From positions 20,016 through 84,015 of the forward strand of contig JAZSFD010000050.1 in NCBI GenBank assembly GCA_045532035.1: DNA of 64,000 nucleotides, written 5' to 3'. The stretch comes from UMGS1052 sp045532035 (lineage in GTDB: Bacteria; Bacillota; Clostridia; Oscillospirales; CAG-382). Of this stretch, positions 51,925-61,100 are shown in pieces (position 1 is the stretch's first letter; each line of letters starts with the position of its first letter). Made by a program: the position numbers and the translations under genes. The notes below the pieces were generated by a model. The model searched no databases. It was given only the letters and a program-made list of their open reading frames with translations, and was not told where the DNA came from.

Positions 51925-52707
51925 TTGGAAATACTCAACATAAAACCCCTCTGGCCCGAGGACGAAAGATTCTCGCTCGAGCGCAAGAACACGGGCAATG
52001 AATATATTTTCATTCACACTCTCACCGAGCTTTCGGTCATGCTTGACGGAAGCTTCACTACCATGCCGGCAGGCTCTGTCATCTGCTTTGCGCCATACAG
52101 CTATCAGCATATAAAAGCGTCGGGCGGAAGACTTGTGCATGACTGGATGCACCTGTCCTGCGATTTTTACGAAATTGCAGAAAAGTATTCTTTCAAAACC
52201 GGAAAAATATACACTCTCTCAGACGACAGCTTTGTCACAAAGCTGATGCAGGAGGCAGAGCTTGAAAAGCTGAAAGGAGGCTTGCTTTCGGATGAGATAT
52301 GCGAACTGAAAGTCAAAGAAATCATTGCCAAAGTCGTGCGTGCATCAGCTCTCGGAAGCAAAGAACGCGAGGTGTCGCCTGCCGTTCATGCCGCTTTTTC
52401 GGCGGCAAGATCAAAAATACACCTTGAATACAGCAAAAACTGGAACATCGACAGCATGGCAGAGCTTGTGCATCTGTCGCCGTCAAGATTTTTTTCGATC
52501 TACAAGACCATCTTCGGCATCTCCCCCAAAAACGATCTTCTCAATGTCCGCATGGAGCACGCAAAGATGCTCCTGCTTGACGGAAGCCTTTCGGTGAAGG
52601 ATGCGGCGGAAATGACAGGCTATACAAATGTCTACCACTTCATCCGCGCCTTCAAGCTCCACACGGGAAAGACCCCCGGAAAGTATCGGAAAACAGAGTA
52701 TATCTGA
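51925..52707 (+). CDS. AraC-family regulator, likely of the GH2 gene
   Basis: 260 residues from TTG at 51925, six bases after AGGAGGTG. The N-terminal part is a cupin-like sensing domain (SVMLDGSFTTMPAGSVICFAPYS). The C-terminal double HTH reads NIDSMAELVHLSPSRFFSIYKTIFGISP and VKDAAEMTGYTNVYHFIRAFKLHTGKTPGKYRK, a full AraC/XylS signature. Divergent placement to the GH2 glycosidase suggests it activates that gene in response to a sugar. Confidence 0.92.
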   Translation: MEILNIKPLWPEDERFSLERKNTGNEYIFIHTLTELSVMLDGSFTTMPAGSVICFAPYSYQHIKASGGRLVHDWMHLSCDFYEIAEKYSFKTGKIYTLSDDSFVTKLMQEAELEKLKGGLLSDEICELKVKEIIAKVVRASALGSKEREVSPAVHAAFSAARSKIHLEYSKNWNIDSMAELVHLSPSRFFSIYKTIFGISPKNDLLNVRMEHAKMLLLDGSLSVKDAAEMTGYTNVYHFIRAFKLHTGKTPGKYRKTEYI

Positions 52708-52756
52708 TCTGTAAAATATCAAGATCGCCGAAAGCTGCAGGATCCCTTAATAAGCA

Positions 52757-52793
52757 AAATTGCGGCATCCGCGTTTTGAGGATGCCGCAATTT
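52757..52793. terminator. Bidirectional terminator
   Basis: A 14-bp perfect stem (AAATTGCGGCATCC and complement) between the AraC gene and the convergent DUF1294 gene, with AT-rich flanks. Confidence 0.82.
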
Positions 52794-52796
52794 ATA

Positions 52797-53090
52797 TTAT
52801 GAAATTATTCCTGTCATATAAAGCAGGATGCCGTGGACCGCAAGCATCAGGGGAACCGATACAAAAAAGAGCGGTTTTCGGGTTTTGTGGCGGAAAACAT
52901 ACATTCCCGCAAGCATTCCCGCGCTTCCGAAGAAAACAGAAAAAGCAATCAAAACCCTTTCGGGTATACGAGAGCCTTTTGATATAGCGGCTTTTTTGTC
53001 ATAGACACAAAGGCAAAAGCTCGCAATATTTATAAGCACAAGAACGGCAATTATCGCATCCTTGTGCGCCAAAAGCTCTGTCAGCAGCAT
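52797..53090 (-). CDS. DUF1294 membrane protein
   Basis: 97 residues with three to four hydrophobic segments. CVYDKKAAISKGSRIPERVLIAFSVFFGSAGMLAGMYVFRHKTRKPLF matches the DUF1294 pattern (YDK.. then RIPE.. then G...G...FRHKT.K..F). Function unknown. Its start overlaps the pantothenate-kinase stop by ten bases, so it is the last gene of that operon. Confidence 0.9.
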   Translation of the reverse strand: MLLTELLAHKDAIIAVLVLINIASFCLCVYDKKAAISKGSRIPERVLIAFSVFFGSAGMLAGMYVFRHKTRKPLFFVSVPLMLAVHGILLYMTGIIS

Positions 53091-53923
53091 CCGTCATGAT
53101 CGCGGAATTGCGAAAGAGCAGTTCCGATAACCGTCGAATACCCTTTGTTCTCGGGAAGAACAAAATTCATTCCGAACATCTGATTAAGTACGCCGAATGT
53201 CATCTCCGCCTGGGGAACCTCGGCAAGGTTTCCGGTAAGAACTATGTTCTTAAGCCCCCTTGCGCGGGCAGCAAAAACCGCAAGCATTCCAACCGACTCA
53301 AAAACAAGATTGAAAAGACCCAAAGCAATATCCTCTCGCGTTGCCACCTCCGAGACCTTACCGAAGTTTGAAGCAGTAAGATTCGAAGAAAGAGGCAGAA
53401 TATTCTCCTTGGAAATATCGCTGATGCGAAGGTCTATTTTTGACACATCACCATCTTTTGCAAGCTCAACGATGTGATCCACATGGGAAAGTCCAAGCAA
53501 CTTTTTCGAAAGTCCCACAAGGGTACCGCCTCCGACACCCGTACCACCCATGTATTCGATGATACCGTTTTTCCTCGCATGAACAATGGCCGTACCCGTT
53601 CCCATGCTGACAATTATCGCCTCGGAAAGTCCCGAAAGATAAAGTCCGCCGAGTCCTATTGCCTGGAATTCGCTGATCCTTTCGGTGGGAATACCGAAAA
53701 GTCCGTTTTCGGTGAAGGTCGAACCGACACCCGTCATGGAGATTTTTTCAATATCCTTGATCTCAATGCCGTTTTCGGCGGTAAACTTTCCGAAGGCGCC
53801 ATAGCTTGACGCCACGGGATCGTTTGCCTTTACGGTGAGAGGATTTATCATATTTCCGGCGCGGTCAAAGCCAACGATCTTTGTCGTGCTTCCTCCCACG
53901 TCGATTCCGATGATTATGCCCAT
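53081..53923 (-). CDS. coaW: Type II pantothenate kinase
   Basis: 280 residues from ATG at 53923 (AAAGGTG upstream). The ASKHA phosphate-1 motif GIIIGIDVGGSTTKIVG opens the protein; MGTGTAIVHA and MGGTGVGGGTLVGLSKKLLG are typical of type II PanK (the eukaryote/staphylococcal type). The C-terminal LTGNLAEVPQ is the adenosine-motif region. It phosphorylates pantothenate in the first step of CoA synthesis. The ECF S component 54 bases upstream is probably the pantothenate importer, giving a salvage operon. Confidence 0.92.
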   Translation of the reverse strand: MGIIIGIDVGGSTTKIVGFDRAGNMINPLTVKANDPVASSYGAFGKFTAENGIEIKDIEKISMTGVGSTFTENGLFGIPTERISEFQAIGLGGLYLSGLSEAIIVSMGTGTAIVHARKNGIIEYMGGTGVGGGTLVGLSKKLLGLSHVDHIVELAKDGDVSKIDLRISDISKENILPLSSNLTASNFGKVSEVATREDIALGLFNLVFESVGMLAVFAARARGLKNIVLTGNLAEVPQAEMTFGVLNQMFGMNFVLPENKGYSTVIGTALSQFRDHDGCC

Positions 53924-53977
53924 ATTTACACCTTTCTGTCTGCAAAATAAAAGCAAATATCAGACTTTATACAGTAT

Positions 53978-54607
53978 TTATACCTTTTTCGATGTTGCCT
54001 TCTGAACTGCGTCAACAATCGTTTTGATGGCAGTGGCAAAAAGCATATTTACGCCGAATTCTGCAATGAAGTTGATTCCTGCGCAACCGATAACAACAAA
54101 ATATACCAACGACTGTCCGGTGATACCAAACAACTCCATTGTCTTGATGATTGCATCCGATACAACGGTAAGTCCGCCGAGAACAAAAATTCCAGTGTTG
54201 ACGATGGGGGCTGTCGCTGCTGCGGCAAAGGTGGCTGCTATAACGCTCTTGTTTCTGAAAAGCTTATATACAACCCCGGCAAGATATCCTGCAAGAGTTG
54301 CTTTTGCAAGACAGAGGACAACCGTCCACACGGGCGAAAAACCGATAAGAGCGTTTGTGAAAGCGTCGGCTCCAGTAAAGCCGTTTATCATAGTCATAAA
54401 ACCAAATGTCGCACCAAGTATTGCACCGCCCGAAGGTCCGAGAAGAATTGCTCCGACAGTAATGGGAATAAGAGCAAAAGAAATGTTGACCGGAAGCTTG
54501 ATTATGGGTGCTATCGCCTGAAGCACAACAATGACCGCGACAAGAAGCGCAAGGGTGGTCATTTTCTTAATCATTGCCTTGTCTGTACGTTTTGTTTTTT
54601 TGTCCAT
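53978..54607 (-). CDS. ECF transporter S component, probably pantothenate (PanT-like)
   Basis: 209 residues, six hydrophobic segments. The first helices (TTLALLVAVIVVLQAIAPIIKLPVNISFALIPITVGAILLGPSGGAILGATFGF) match ECF S components. The next gene encodes pantothenate kinase, so pantothenate is the likely substrate; the energising EcfA/EcfT genes are elsewhere, as is usual for group II ECF systems. The AAGGAG site precedes the ATG. Confidence 0.85.
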   Translation of the reverse strand: MDKKTKRTDKAMIKKMTTLALLVAVIVVLQAIAPIIKLPVNISFALIPITVGAILLGPSGGAILGATFGFMTMINGFTGADAFTNALIGFSPVWTVVLCLAKATLAGYLAGVVYKLFRNKSVIAATFAAAATAPIVNTGIFVLGGLTVVSDAIIKTMELFGITGQSLVYFVVIGCAGINFIAEFGVNMLFATAIKTIVDAVQKATSKKV

Positions 54608-54655
54608 GATCTTTTCTCCTTATAAAAATGTATCATTTGTTTGTGATATTGTAAT

Positions 54656-54684
54656 ATGATATCATTTTTTCTCATTTTTGTCAA
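54656..54684 (-). promoter_or_regulatory. Promoter of the pantothenate operon
   Basis: On the minus strand perfect TTGACA (54679-54684), 17 bases, TATCAT (54656-54661). The leader is about 40 bases, so no riboswitch fits. Confidence 0.7.
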
Positions 54685-54875
54685 GACAGTACTTTTTTGC
54701 AGAAAACACGAAATCACAGCGTTTTGCCCCGGGCTTTTTATAATATTTGCAAAGAATCACAAAATGTGCATTTGCTGAGCATGCAAAAACTCGGGCTCCA
54801 AAAGAATAATCATACACAAAAATGTATAAAATGATAACAAAATATAAATTTTGCGATTTTAGTTCAATAAAGCAC
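54685..54875. other. AT-rich intergenic DNA
   Basis: Between the divergent pantothenate and rny promoters; no gene or repeat seen. Confidence 0.4.
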
Positions 54876-54904
54876 TTGACATAAGACGCCGGGCGATATA
54901 AAAT
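54876..54904 (+). promoter_or_regulatory. Promoter of rny
   Basis: Perfect TTGACA (54876-54881), 17 bases, TAAAAT (54899-54904). Transcription from here gives a leader of about 265 bases. Confidence 0.6.
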
Positions 54905-54910
54905 ATATAT

Positions 54911-55176
54911 ATCGTAGTATGCGATAATGCGATATTTTTTTTGCATGGTGCGTGCTGCGAGATGATATATAAAAAGCCATGTGCTTATTTTGCTCCATAC
55001 AAATAAGCTTTGTAACAAACAGGATTTGCAATTGTCTTTTCTCTGTCCGTTTTGGGGAAAAGGCGTGGGATAGATCGTTTTACAATTGAATATTTATGTG
55101 CGAGTATCATAGGCACCTGTTTTTTTATAGCCGTTCCGGGCATACTAAAACTTTTTACTCAAAGGAGGTGCTTTGA
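54911..55176 (+). promoter_or_regulatory. Long 5' leader of rny with possible secondary structure
   Basis: No reading frame of note. A CAATTGT...ACAATTG pair (about 55030-55036 with 55081-55087) encloses an inner CTTTTC...GAAAAG pair, which together could form a two-level stem. I do not recognise a known riboswitch class. Confidence 0.35.
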
Positions 55177-56721
55177 TTGACTGAAGTAATTTACGCTGCA
55201 ATTGCCGCGGTCGTTGGACTTGCCCTCGGTATTCTGATCGGATTCTTTATCCGCAAGAAGATCGCCGAAGCCGCCATCAAATCGGCTGAGGATGAGGCAA
55301 AGCGCATTGTTGATGAGGCTTTGAAGACAGGAGAAACCAAGAAAAAGGAAATTCTCATCGAAGCCAAAGAAGAAATTCTTCGCAACAAGAACGAAGCCGA
55401 AAAAGAAGCAAAAGAACGCCGCAACGAAATCGCGCGTCTTGAAAAACGCGCCCAGCAAAAAGAAGAAACACTCGATAAAAAAATCGAGTCGTGCGAGAAG
55501 AAAGAAGAAAGCTTCAATCAGAAATTCAAGGAATACGAAGAAAAGATCGCCGAAACCGAAGAAATAAAGGCTCAGCAGATCGCAAAGCTCGAAGAGATCT
55601 CGGGCTTTACCGCCGAAACCGCGAAGGAATATCTCCTCGCGCAGGTCGAATCGGAGGTCAAGCATGAGGCTGCGATGAAGATCGCCGAAATCGAGCAGCA
55701 ATGCAAAGAAGAGGCAGACGAAAAGGCAAGAAACATCATTTCCCTTGCCATCCAGCGCTGTGCTTCGTCGCAGGTTTCCGAAACCACAGTTTCGGCTGTT
55801 GACCTGCCCAACGACGAAATGAAAGGACGCATCATCGGCCGCGAGGGACGCAACATCCGTGCCATCGAGACCCTCACCGGTGCAGACCTTATCATTGACG
55901 ATACTCCCGAGGCAATCACGGTTTCGTGCTTTGACCCCGTCAGACGCGAAATCGCCCGTCTTTCCCTCGAAAGACTTATTTCCGACGGCAGGATCCATCC
56001 CGCTCACATTGAGGAAATGGTCGAAAAGTGCCGCAAGGAAGTCGAAACCATCATCAAGCAGTCTGGTGAACAGGCTACCTTCGAAACAGGTATCCACGGC
56101 ATCAATCCCGAGCTTATCAAGCTTCTGGGAAGACTGCGTTACCGTACAAGCTACGGTCAGAATGTACTTATTCACTCAATCGAGGTATCTCATATTGCCG
56201 GCATGATGGCTCAGGAGCTCGGCGTTGACCCCGCTCTTGCAAAGCGTGCAGGCCTTCTCCACGATATCGGTAAGGCGATGACCCATGAAGCCGAAGGCTC
56301 TCATGTACAGATCGGTGTCGATATCTGTAAGAAATACCACGAAAACCGCGATGTTATCCATGCCATTGAAGCACATCACGGCGATGTCGAGCCTCAGACT
56401 GTTGTTGCCATGCTCGTTCAGGCGGCAGACGCCGTATCGGCGGCACGCCCCGGAGCAAGACGCGAAAATCTTGAGTCCTACATCAAGAGACTTCAGAAGC
56501 TCGAGGAGATCGCCACAGACTTTGACGGAGTTGACAAGTGCTATGCCATCCAGGCAGGCCGCGAGATCAGAATCATGGTCAAGCCCGAGGAGGTCAATGA
56601 AGACCAGATGGTATTCCTTGCGCGTGACATCGTCAAGCGCATCGAGACCGAGATGGAATATCCCGGGCAGATCAAGGTTAATATCATCCGCGAAAGCCGC
56701 AGAGTGGAATACGCAAAGTAA
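55177..56721 (+). CDS. rny: Ribonuclease Y
   Basis: 514 residues from TTG at 55177, six bases after AAAGGAGGTG. An N-terminal membrane anchor (IAAVVGLALGILIGFFI), a long coiled coil (about 25-200, KKEILIEAKEEILRNK and similar), a KH domain (MKGRIIGREGRNIRAIETLTG) and an HD domain (ETGIHGINPELIKLLGRLRYRTSYGQNVL, AGLLHDIGKA) give the full RNase Y architecture. It is the main endonuclease initiating mRNA decay in many Firmicutes. A 265-base leader offers room for autoregulation. Confidence 0.97.
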   Translation: MTEVIYAAIAAVVGLALGILIGFFIRKKIAEAAIKSAEDEAKRIVDEALKTGETKKKEILIEAKEEILRNKNEAEKEAKERRNEIARLEKRAQQKEETLDKKIESCEKKEESFNQKFKEYEEKIAETEEIKAQQIAKLEEISGFTAETAKEYLLAQVESEVKHEAAMKIAEIEQQCKEEADEKARNIISLAIQRCASSQVSETTVSAVDLPNDEMKGRIIGREGRNIRAIETLTGADLIIDDTPEAITVSCFDPVRREIARLSLERLISDGRIHPAHIEEMVEKCRKEVETIIKQSGEQATFETGIHGINPELIKLLGRLRYRTSYGQNVLIHSIEVSHIAGMMAQELGVDPALAKRAGLLHDIGKAMTHEAEGSHVQIGVDICKKYHENRDVIHAIEAHHGDVEPQTVVAMLVQAADAVSAARPGARRENLESYIKRLQKLEEIATDFDGVDKCYAIQAGREIRIMVKPEEVNEDQMVFLARDIVKRIETEMEYPGQIKVNIIRESRRVEYAK

Positions 56722-56774
56722 AATAACATTCAGGGGACGGTTTTCCCGTCCCCTGCCTTATCAAAATTTCATAT

Positions 56775-56851
56775 TCGCCCTTAGCTCAATTGGATAGAGT
56801 ACCGGATTCCGATTCCGTTGGTTGCAGGTTCGATTCCTGTAGGGCGAGCCA
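56775..56851 (+). tRNA. tRNA-Arg (anticodon CCG)
   Basis: The cloverleaf is complete. The acceptor stem is TCGCCCT (56775-56781) with AGGGCGA (56841-56847), the D arm is GCTC/GAGT, and the anticodon loop TTCCGAT (56807-56813) puts CCG at 56809-56811. The T arm is GCAGG-TTCGATT-CCTGT, and CCA is encoded (56849-56851). The closing pair of the anticodon stem, C56802 with T56818, is a mismatch; most tRNA-Arg(CCG) have A-U there. It reads CGG codons. Confidence 0.9.
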
Positions 56852-56859
56852 ACAAAAAA

Positions 56860-56893
56860 CCTCTTTTGCCTGATAGACAAAAGAGGCTTTTTT
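56860..56893 (+). terminator. Terminator after tRNA-Arg
   Basis: A 9-bp stem (CCTCTTTTG with CAAAAGAGG), 9-base loop, then C and six Ts. Confidence 0.85.
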
Positions 56894-56942
56894 GAATGAT
56901 GTCGTTTCACTAATGATGCCAAAGCTAATAAGGAGGATTAAA

Positions 56943-57659
56943 ATGCAATATACAAAAACAGAAAAATACGATGTCGATTTAATAAATAAAAAAATTATGG
57001 GACCCAATCCGTTAAAATTAGAAGAAGAACTTATGCAAGACAATAAAATTAAAACAGGTGCTATTGTTATGGATTTGGGTAGTGGGCAAGGAATCACATC
57101 TGTTTTTTTGGCAAAAGAATATGGATTTATTGTTTATGCAACAGACCTTTGGAGCGATGCGGAAGAAAATCAAAAATTCTTTGCCGAAATGGGATTAACA
57201 GAGAAGGAAATCATTGCTGTAAAAGCGGATGCTACGGATTTGAAATATGAAAAAAACTTTTTCGACGCAGTTGTTAGTACAGATTCCTATAACTATTTTG
57301 GTAGAGATGCCGACTATTTAGATGAAAAACTTTTGCCCTTTGTCAAAAAAGGTGGTTATATTTATATAGTTGTTCCGGGAATGAAGAAAGACTGCCATGA
57401 TAATATTCCAAAAGAATTATTATTATCTTGGACTCCTGAACAATTAGACTATATCCATGATGTAGAGTATTGGAAAAACATTGTTTCAAAATCCAAGAAC
57501 AGCGAGATTGTTTCCATTGGTGAAATGGAAAGCAATGATGAATGCTGGAACGATTGGATACAGTGCGATAATGAATATGCTATAAATGACAGAAAGGCCA
57601 TTGAAGCAGGGGCGTGTAAATACTTGAACTTTATTTCCATCGTTTTGAAGAAAAAGTAA
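56943..57659 (+). CDS. AT-rich class I SAM-dependent methyltransferase
   Basis: 238 residues from ATG at 56943, preceded by AAGGAGG. Motif I VMDLGSGQGITSVFLAKEYG, motif II VYATDLW, VKADATDLKYEKNFFDAVVSTDSYNYFG and FVKKGGYIYIVVPGMKKD outline a complete small-molecule type methyltransferase. Substrate unknown. Base use is strikingly AT-rich (AAA, TTA, ATA codons) against the neighbours, suggesting recent transfer. It begins 50 bases after the tRNA terminator, and its TAA stop is the first three bases of a dispersed repeat, so the gene end lies at a rearrangement boundary. Confidence 0.88.
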   Translation: MQYTKTEKYDVDLINKKIMGPNPLKLEEELMQDNKIKTGAIVMDLGSGQGITSVFLAKEYGFIVYATDLWSDAEENQKFFAEMGLTEKEIIAVKADATDLKYEKNFFDAVVSTDSYNYFGRDADYLDEKLLPFVKKGGYIYIVVPGMKKDCHDNIPKELLLSWTPEQLDYIHDVEYWKNIVSKSKNSEIVSIGEMESNDECWNDWIQCDNEYAINDRKAIEAGACKYLNFISIVLKKK

Positions 57660-57785
57660 TTGCTGTTAGCAATATGCACAAACAGGGAGTGTCATAATAC
57701 CTCCATTGCCTGAAAGGGCGGCTGATTGATACGCACATTTTTCCAAAACAAGGTTTCTGATATCGGCAAAACAGAAGTCCAATCA
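57657..57785 (+). repeat. Dispersed repeat, copy 1 (129 bp)
   Basis: Runs from TAATTGCTGTTAGCAAT to GTCCAATCA. It matches 63888-64000 over 113 aligned bases with one substitution and one 16-base gap (TGATACGCACATTTTT is present here only). It includes a small palindrome (ATTGCTGTTAGCAAT). No coding potential. Confidence 0.9.
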
Positions 57786-57805
57786 AATGAGCGTTTGCAA
57801 TAATC

Positions 57806-57887
57806 GTAGGGGACGATGCCCACATCGTCCCGCAAAACAAGTTATAAATGTATTTCTGAACGGGACGATGTGGGCACCGTCCCCTAC
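57806..57887. repeat. Nested 27-bp inverted repeat
   Basis: Left arm 57806-57832 and right arm 57861-57887 are complementary at 26 of 27 bases, with a 28-base loop. Each arm is itself a 9-bp hairpin (GGGACGATG...CATCGTCCC). Adjacent shorter inverted repeats at 57888-57937 (AGGGAGAGA/TCTCTCCCT) and 57942-57958 (CAAAACCT/AGGTTTTG) extend the structure. It looks like a MITE-like or recombination element. Confidence 0.85.
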
Positions 57888-58034
57888 AGGGAGAGATTCG
57901 CCCCCCCTGCGTTCTCGTATGTGATTTGTCTCTCCCTCCGTCAAAACCTGAGGTTTTGCCGTCACACTTGCGAGGGAGGCTTTTTGTGCAATATGTCAAT
58001 ATGCACTTCTGAAATAGGGTTTGTCAGTGGTCTG

Positions 58035-58062
58035 AGCACTTGCAATTTGCAAGTGCTTTTTT
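58035..58062 (+). terminator. Terminator-like hairpin downstream of repeat region
   Basis: An 11-bp inverted pair (AGCACTTGCAA with TTGCAAGTGCT) followed by six Ts on the plus strand, 40 bases before the 3' end of the TIR gene. It can stop transcripts from the methyltransferase side. Confidence 0.7.
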
Positions 58063-58102
58063 CAGCGATATAAATTTCTGACGGAATTTGCGATATGCCT
58101 TT

Positions 58103-61100
58103 TCATTCCGAAAGATACTCTTCGTAAGCCGCACGAAGCATTTCGATTTTGCTTGCATCGCCGTAGTCGCTCTGAATCCTGATTCCGGAAAGACCTTCTC
58201 CAAGGCTGTATTCGGCAAACTCCCATCCGCCATCAACAGGATATGCCATCACAAGCTTTTTTTCGGAAGCCCAAAGCCTTTCGAGCTCGTATTCAAGCTC
58301 GAATATTCCTTCATTCTCGCCAAAACAGTGCCAGTTGCCATACTGCACAATAATTCCCGGTGTCACCCCTGCTTTTTTTGCAGGGGTGTCTTCATAAACC
58401 TCCGAAACATAAGCATAGACCACATTTCGTCCCACCTCATCGCCGTTTTTGTTGTAATAAACGACGCTGTTCCGATATCCTCTTGAATCGTTGGAATAAA
58501 CAGCATAGCTTCCCGATGCATCTTCATAGGGCTCGCCGTTTTCGTTATAAAGACTCTTCTTCACAAGATAGCCGAAGCTGTCATATTCCTGCACAACGCA
58601 GGCGGCAACTCCGTCTGCCTCTCTTAAGGGCTTGCCGTCGACACCGTATCTGCGGGTGACGATCGGATTTCCTCTCGAATCGCGCTCATACTCATAGCGG
58701 AAGATATCAAGAGGCTTTCCGTTTTCTCCCCAAAACTCCTCGACAATCACATAGCCTTCGGGAGAATACTCTGTTCTGAGGCTTGAATAGCCAATTGCCT
58801 CATCATAAAACGGCTCGCCCGCCTCGTCGGTGTGTTGCTTCAGAATAACCTGTCCATATTCGTCAAAGGTATATCTTGTCAGATACAGCAGTGCTGTTTC
58901 GCCGTCTTCGTATACTGCTGTGAATTTTTCAAGAACGCGGTTTCCGTAAACATCATATTCATATTCGGAAACGATCGTGGTGCCGGTCGATGCATAGGTG
59001 ACATCGTATCTGACAAGTTTTCCCTGTTTGTCATATACGAAATTTTCCTGTGTATACTTGACATTCATCTGATTTCCTTCGCGATCACGGTAGAGTCTTG
59101 ATGTGACATTTCCGTATGCATCATAGGTCGATTGGACCGTCACATACGGATACTCTGTTTTTTCATTCGCTTCACGCTTTTCCCATATCACATTTCCGCG
59201 GGCATCGTATTCATATTCATACAGATAGTATTCGCCTTCTTCATGTGCCGGAGTTCCCATTCTGCTGAAATACGCAATACGGGTCACATCACCGTAATCG
59301 TTATACTCATACTCGGCGATGGCATAGTTGGTGTTGACATTTTCCGCAAGCTTTCCGTCAAGGTCGTAAGTGCCTTCACGAATGACATTACCCTTTTCAT
59401 CATATTCATAGCGTATCTCATGGCAAAAATCCTTGCCTACACCGGGTTTTCCGTCGATATCGACACAGCTTCCCGAGACAAGCTTTCCGTCCTCGTATTT
59501 ATAATCCCATCCGTGAACACCGTATTCGTTTCGGCACGGATTGTGTCCGGTATCAAAAAAGCGCACGCTTTTTCTGTTACCGTATGCGTCATATTCATAT
59601 TCCGCCACCGCATAGTTTCCTGTTCCGATACAGGGTTTACCGTCTGTACCGAAATATTCGACCCGCAAAATGTTTCCTTCACTGTCACGGGAGATCTCTG
59701 TTCCGAAATATCCCCATTTTGTCACTATCGGATTGCCTTGGGCATCAAAATGCTTTTCAACGCTGACATAGCCGTTGTCATCATATCCGAGCTTAATAAT
59801 GTGTGCACCGGAATCTTTCTGACAGTAGGGCTTTCCGTCGGAATCAAAATATCTTTCCTCGATCACTCGGTTTTTGCCATCATACAGCCATTCGATCGCA
59901 GCATAGCCATATACGCTCGAATTGACTGCACCGCCAGCGGCATCAAAAAAGCTTTGCTTTATCTGAAGACCCTTTTCATTATATTCCTCTCTTGCTTCGT
60001 AAACTCCGCCATAAACACTTGCCGCATCGCCGTCGGGACCGTAAAATTTCTGACTTTTCAGAAGTCCTCTGCCGTCAAATTGATAGATGTATTCGGATGC
60101 TCCGTCTTTGTTGTTACACGGTTGCATATTTTCGTCGTAATACCGCTGTGATGTCGGAGAAAAACCTTCATATTGGATATCAAAGCAGGCGTAGCCTTCT
60201 GCGTTTCTTGCGGGATTTCTGTCGGCATTTTCATACTTGCCCTGCGTGATCCTTCCGTATTTGTCGTATTCATAAATTTCTGTCGCCCAGCCCGTCCGAC
60301 AATTGTATGGCTCTCCCTTTTCGTTAAGCATACTCGCCGAAGAAACAAAGCCTTCATCTGTATATGTATACTCTTTTCCGTACACCCCGTTGATATCGCA
60401 GGCAAAAGTTCCGAGGGTGTCCCTGTAATACATCTCCTTCGCAAGTCTTCCGTTTTTGTCATAGTTGTTGATCTGACGGATGATCTCGCTTTTTGATGCG
60501 TCGGCAGGAAGAGAAGATGAGGTAACCGAAAGGTCCAACTGCATCGATTTCGAAAACAGACCCGACGGTGATTTCAGATCGATAACAACCGTGTCACCGT
60601 GATACGAGAGGGTCTTTTTCAAAACAGAGTTGCCATGCTTGTCATATTGAGTGATCTCGGAGACTCTTCCGTCCTCGCCGTATGAAAAGCTTAAAGCAGG
60701 ATATCTGTCGAGACACAGCGATGGGGAAACAACAGTGCCATAGGAATTTACACATTCGACCCGTATTACCCTGCCTCTTTTTTTGACGATACGAAAGCTC
60801 TGGAACGCCTCTTTCCGCTCGGAGGCAGAAAGCTCCCCCCGCCCTTCGGGAATTTCAAAGCGGGTCACATAGGAGGCATAGTATCTGCTTTGTTCGGTGT
60901 TGAACATGACACCATATCCTGCAATCACAAGGAAAATGGCAACAAGTGCTCCGAGAAAGACATTTCTGCGGATCGCTCTTTTTCTGTCCCTGCGCACTAC
61001 CTCGTCAAAGCGCAAGCCGAGCATTGTTGAAACCACCCTCAGAAAAGCATTTCTTTTTCCCAGCTCGCCGACATTTATACCAAGAAGCTCTCCCTTGATA

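Noticed and set aside
54911..55176. Possible riboswitch upstream of rny
   Set aside because: No recognisable aptamer core of a known class; described only as a long leader.
55159..56175. A 338-codon minus-strand frame over rny
   Set aside because: Phe/Leu-rich antisense of the rny coiled-coil region; no start signal and no homology pattern.
57800..57960. Possible CRISPR-like repetition
   Set aside because: The repeats are inverted and nested, not regularly spaced direct repeats with unique spacers, and no cas genes are present.
59132..60151. A 339-codon plus-strand hydrophobic frame inside the TIR gene
   Set aside because: Antisense of the repeat region; apparent hydrophobicity comes from the complement of Tyr/Asp/Glu codons.
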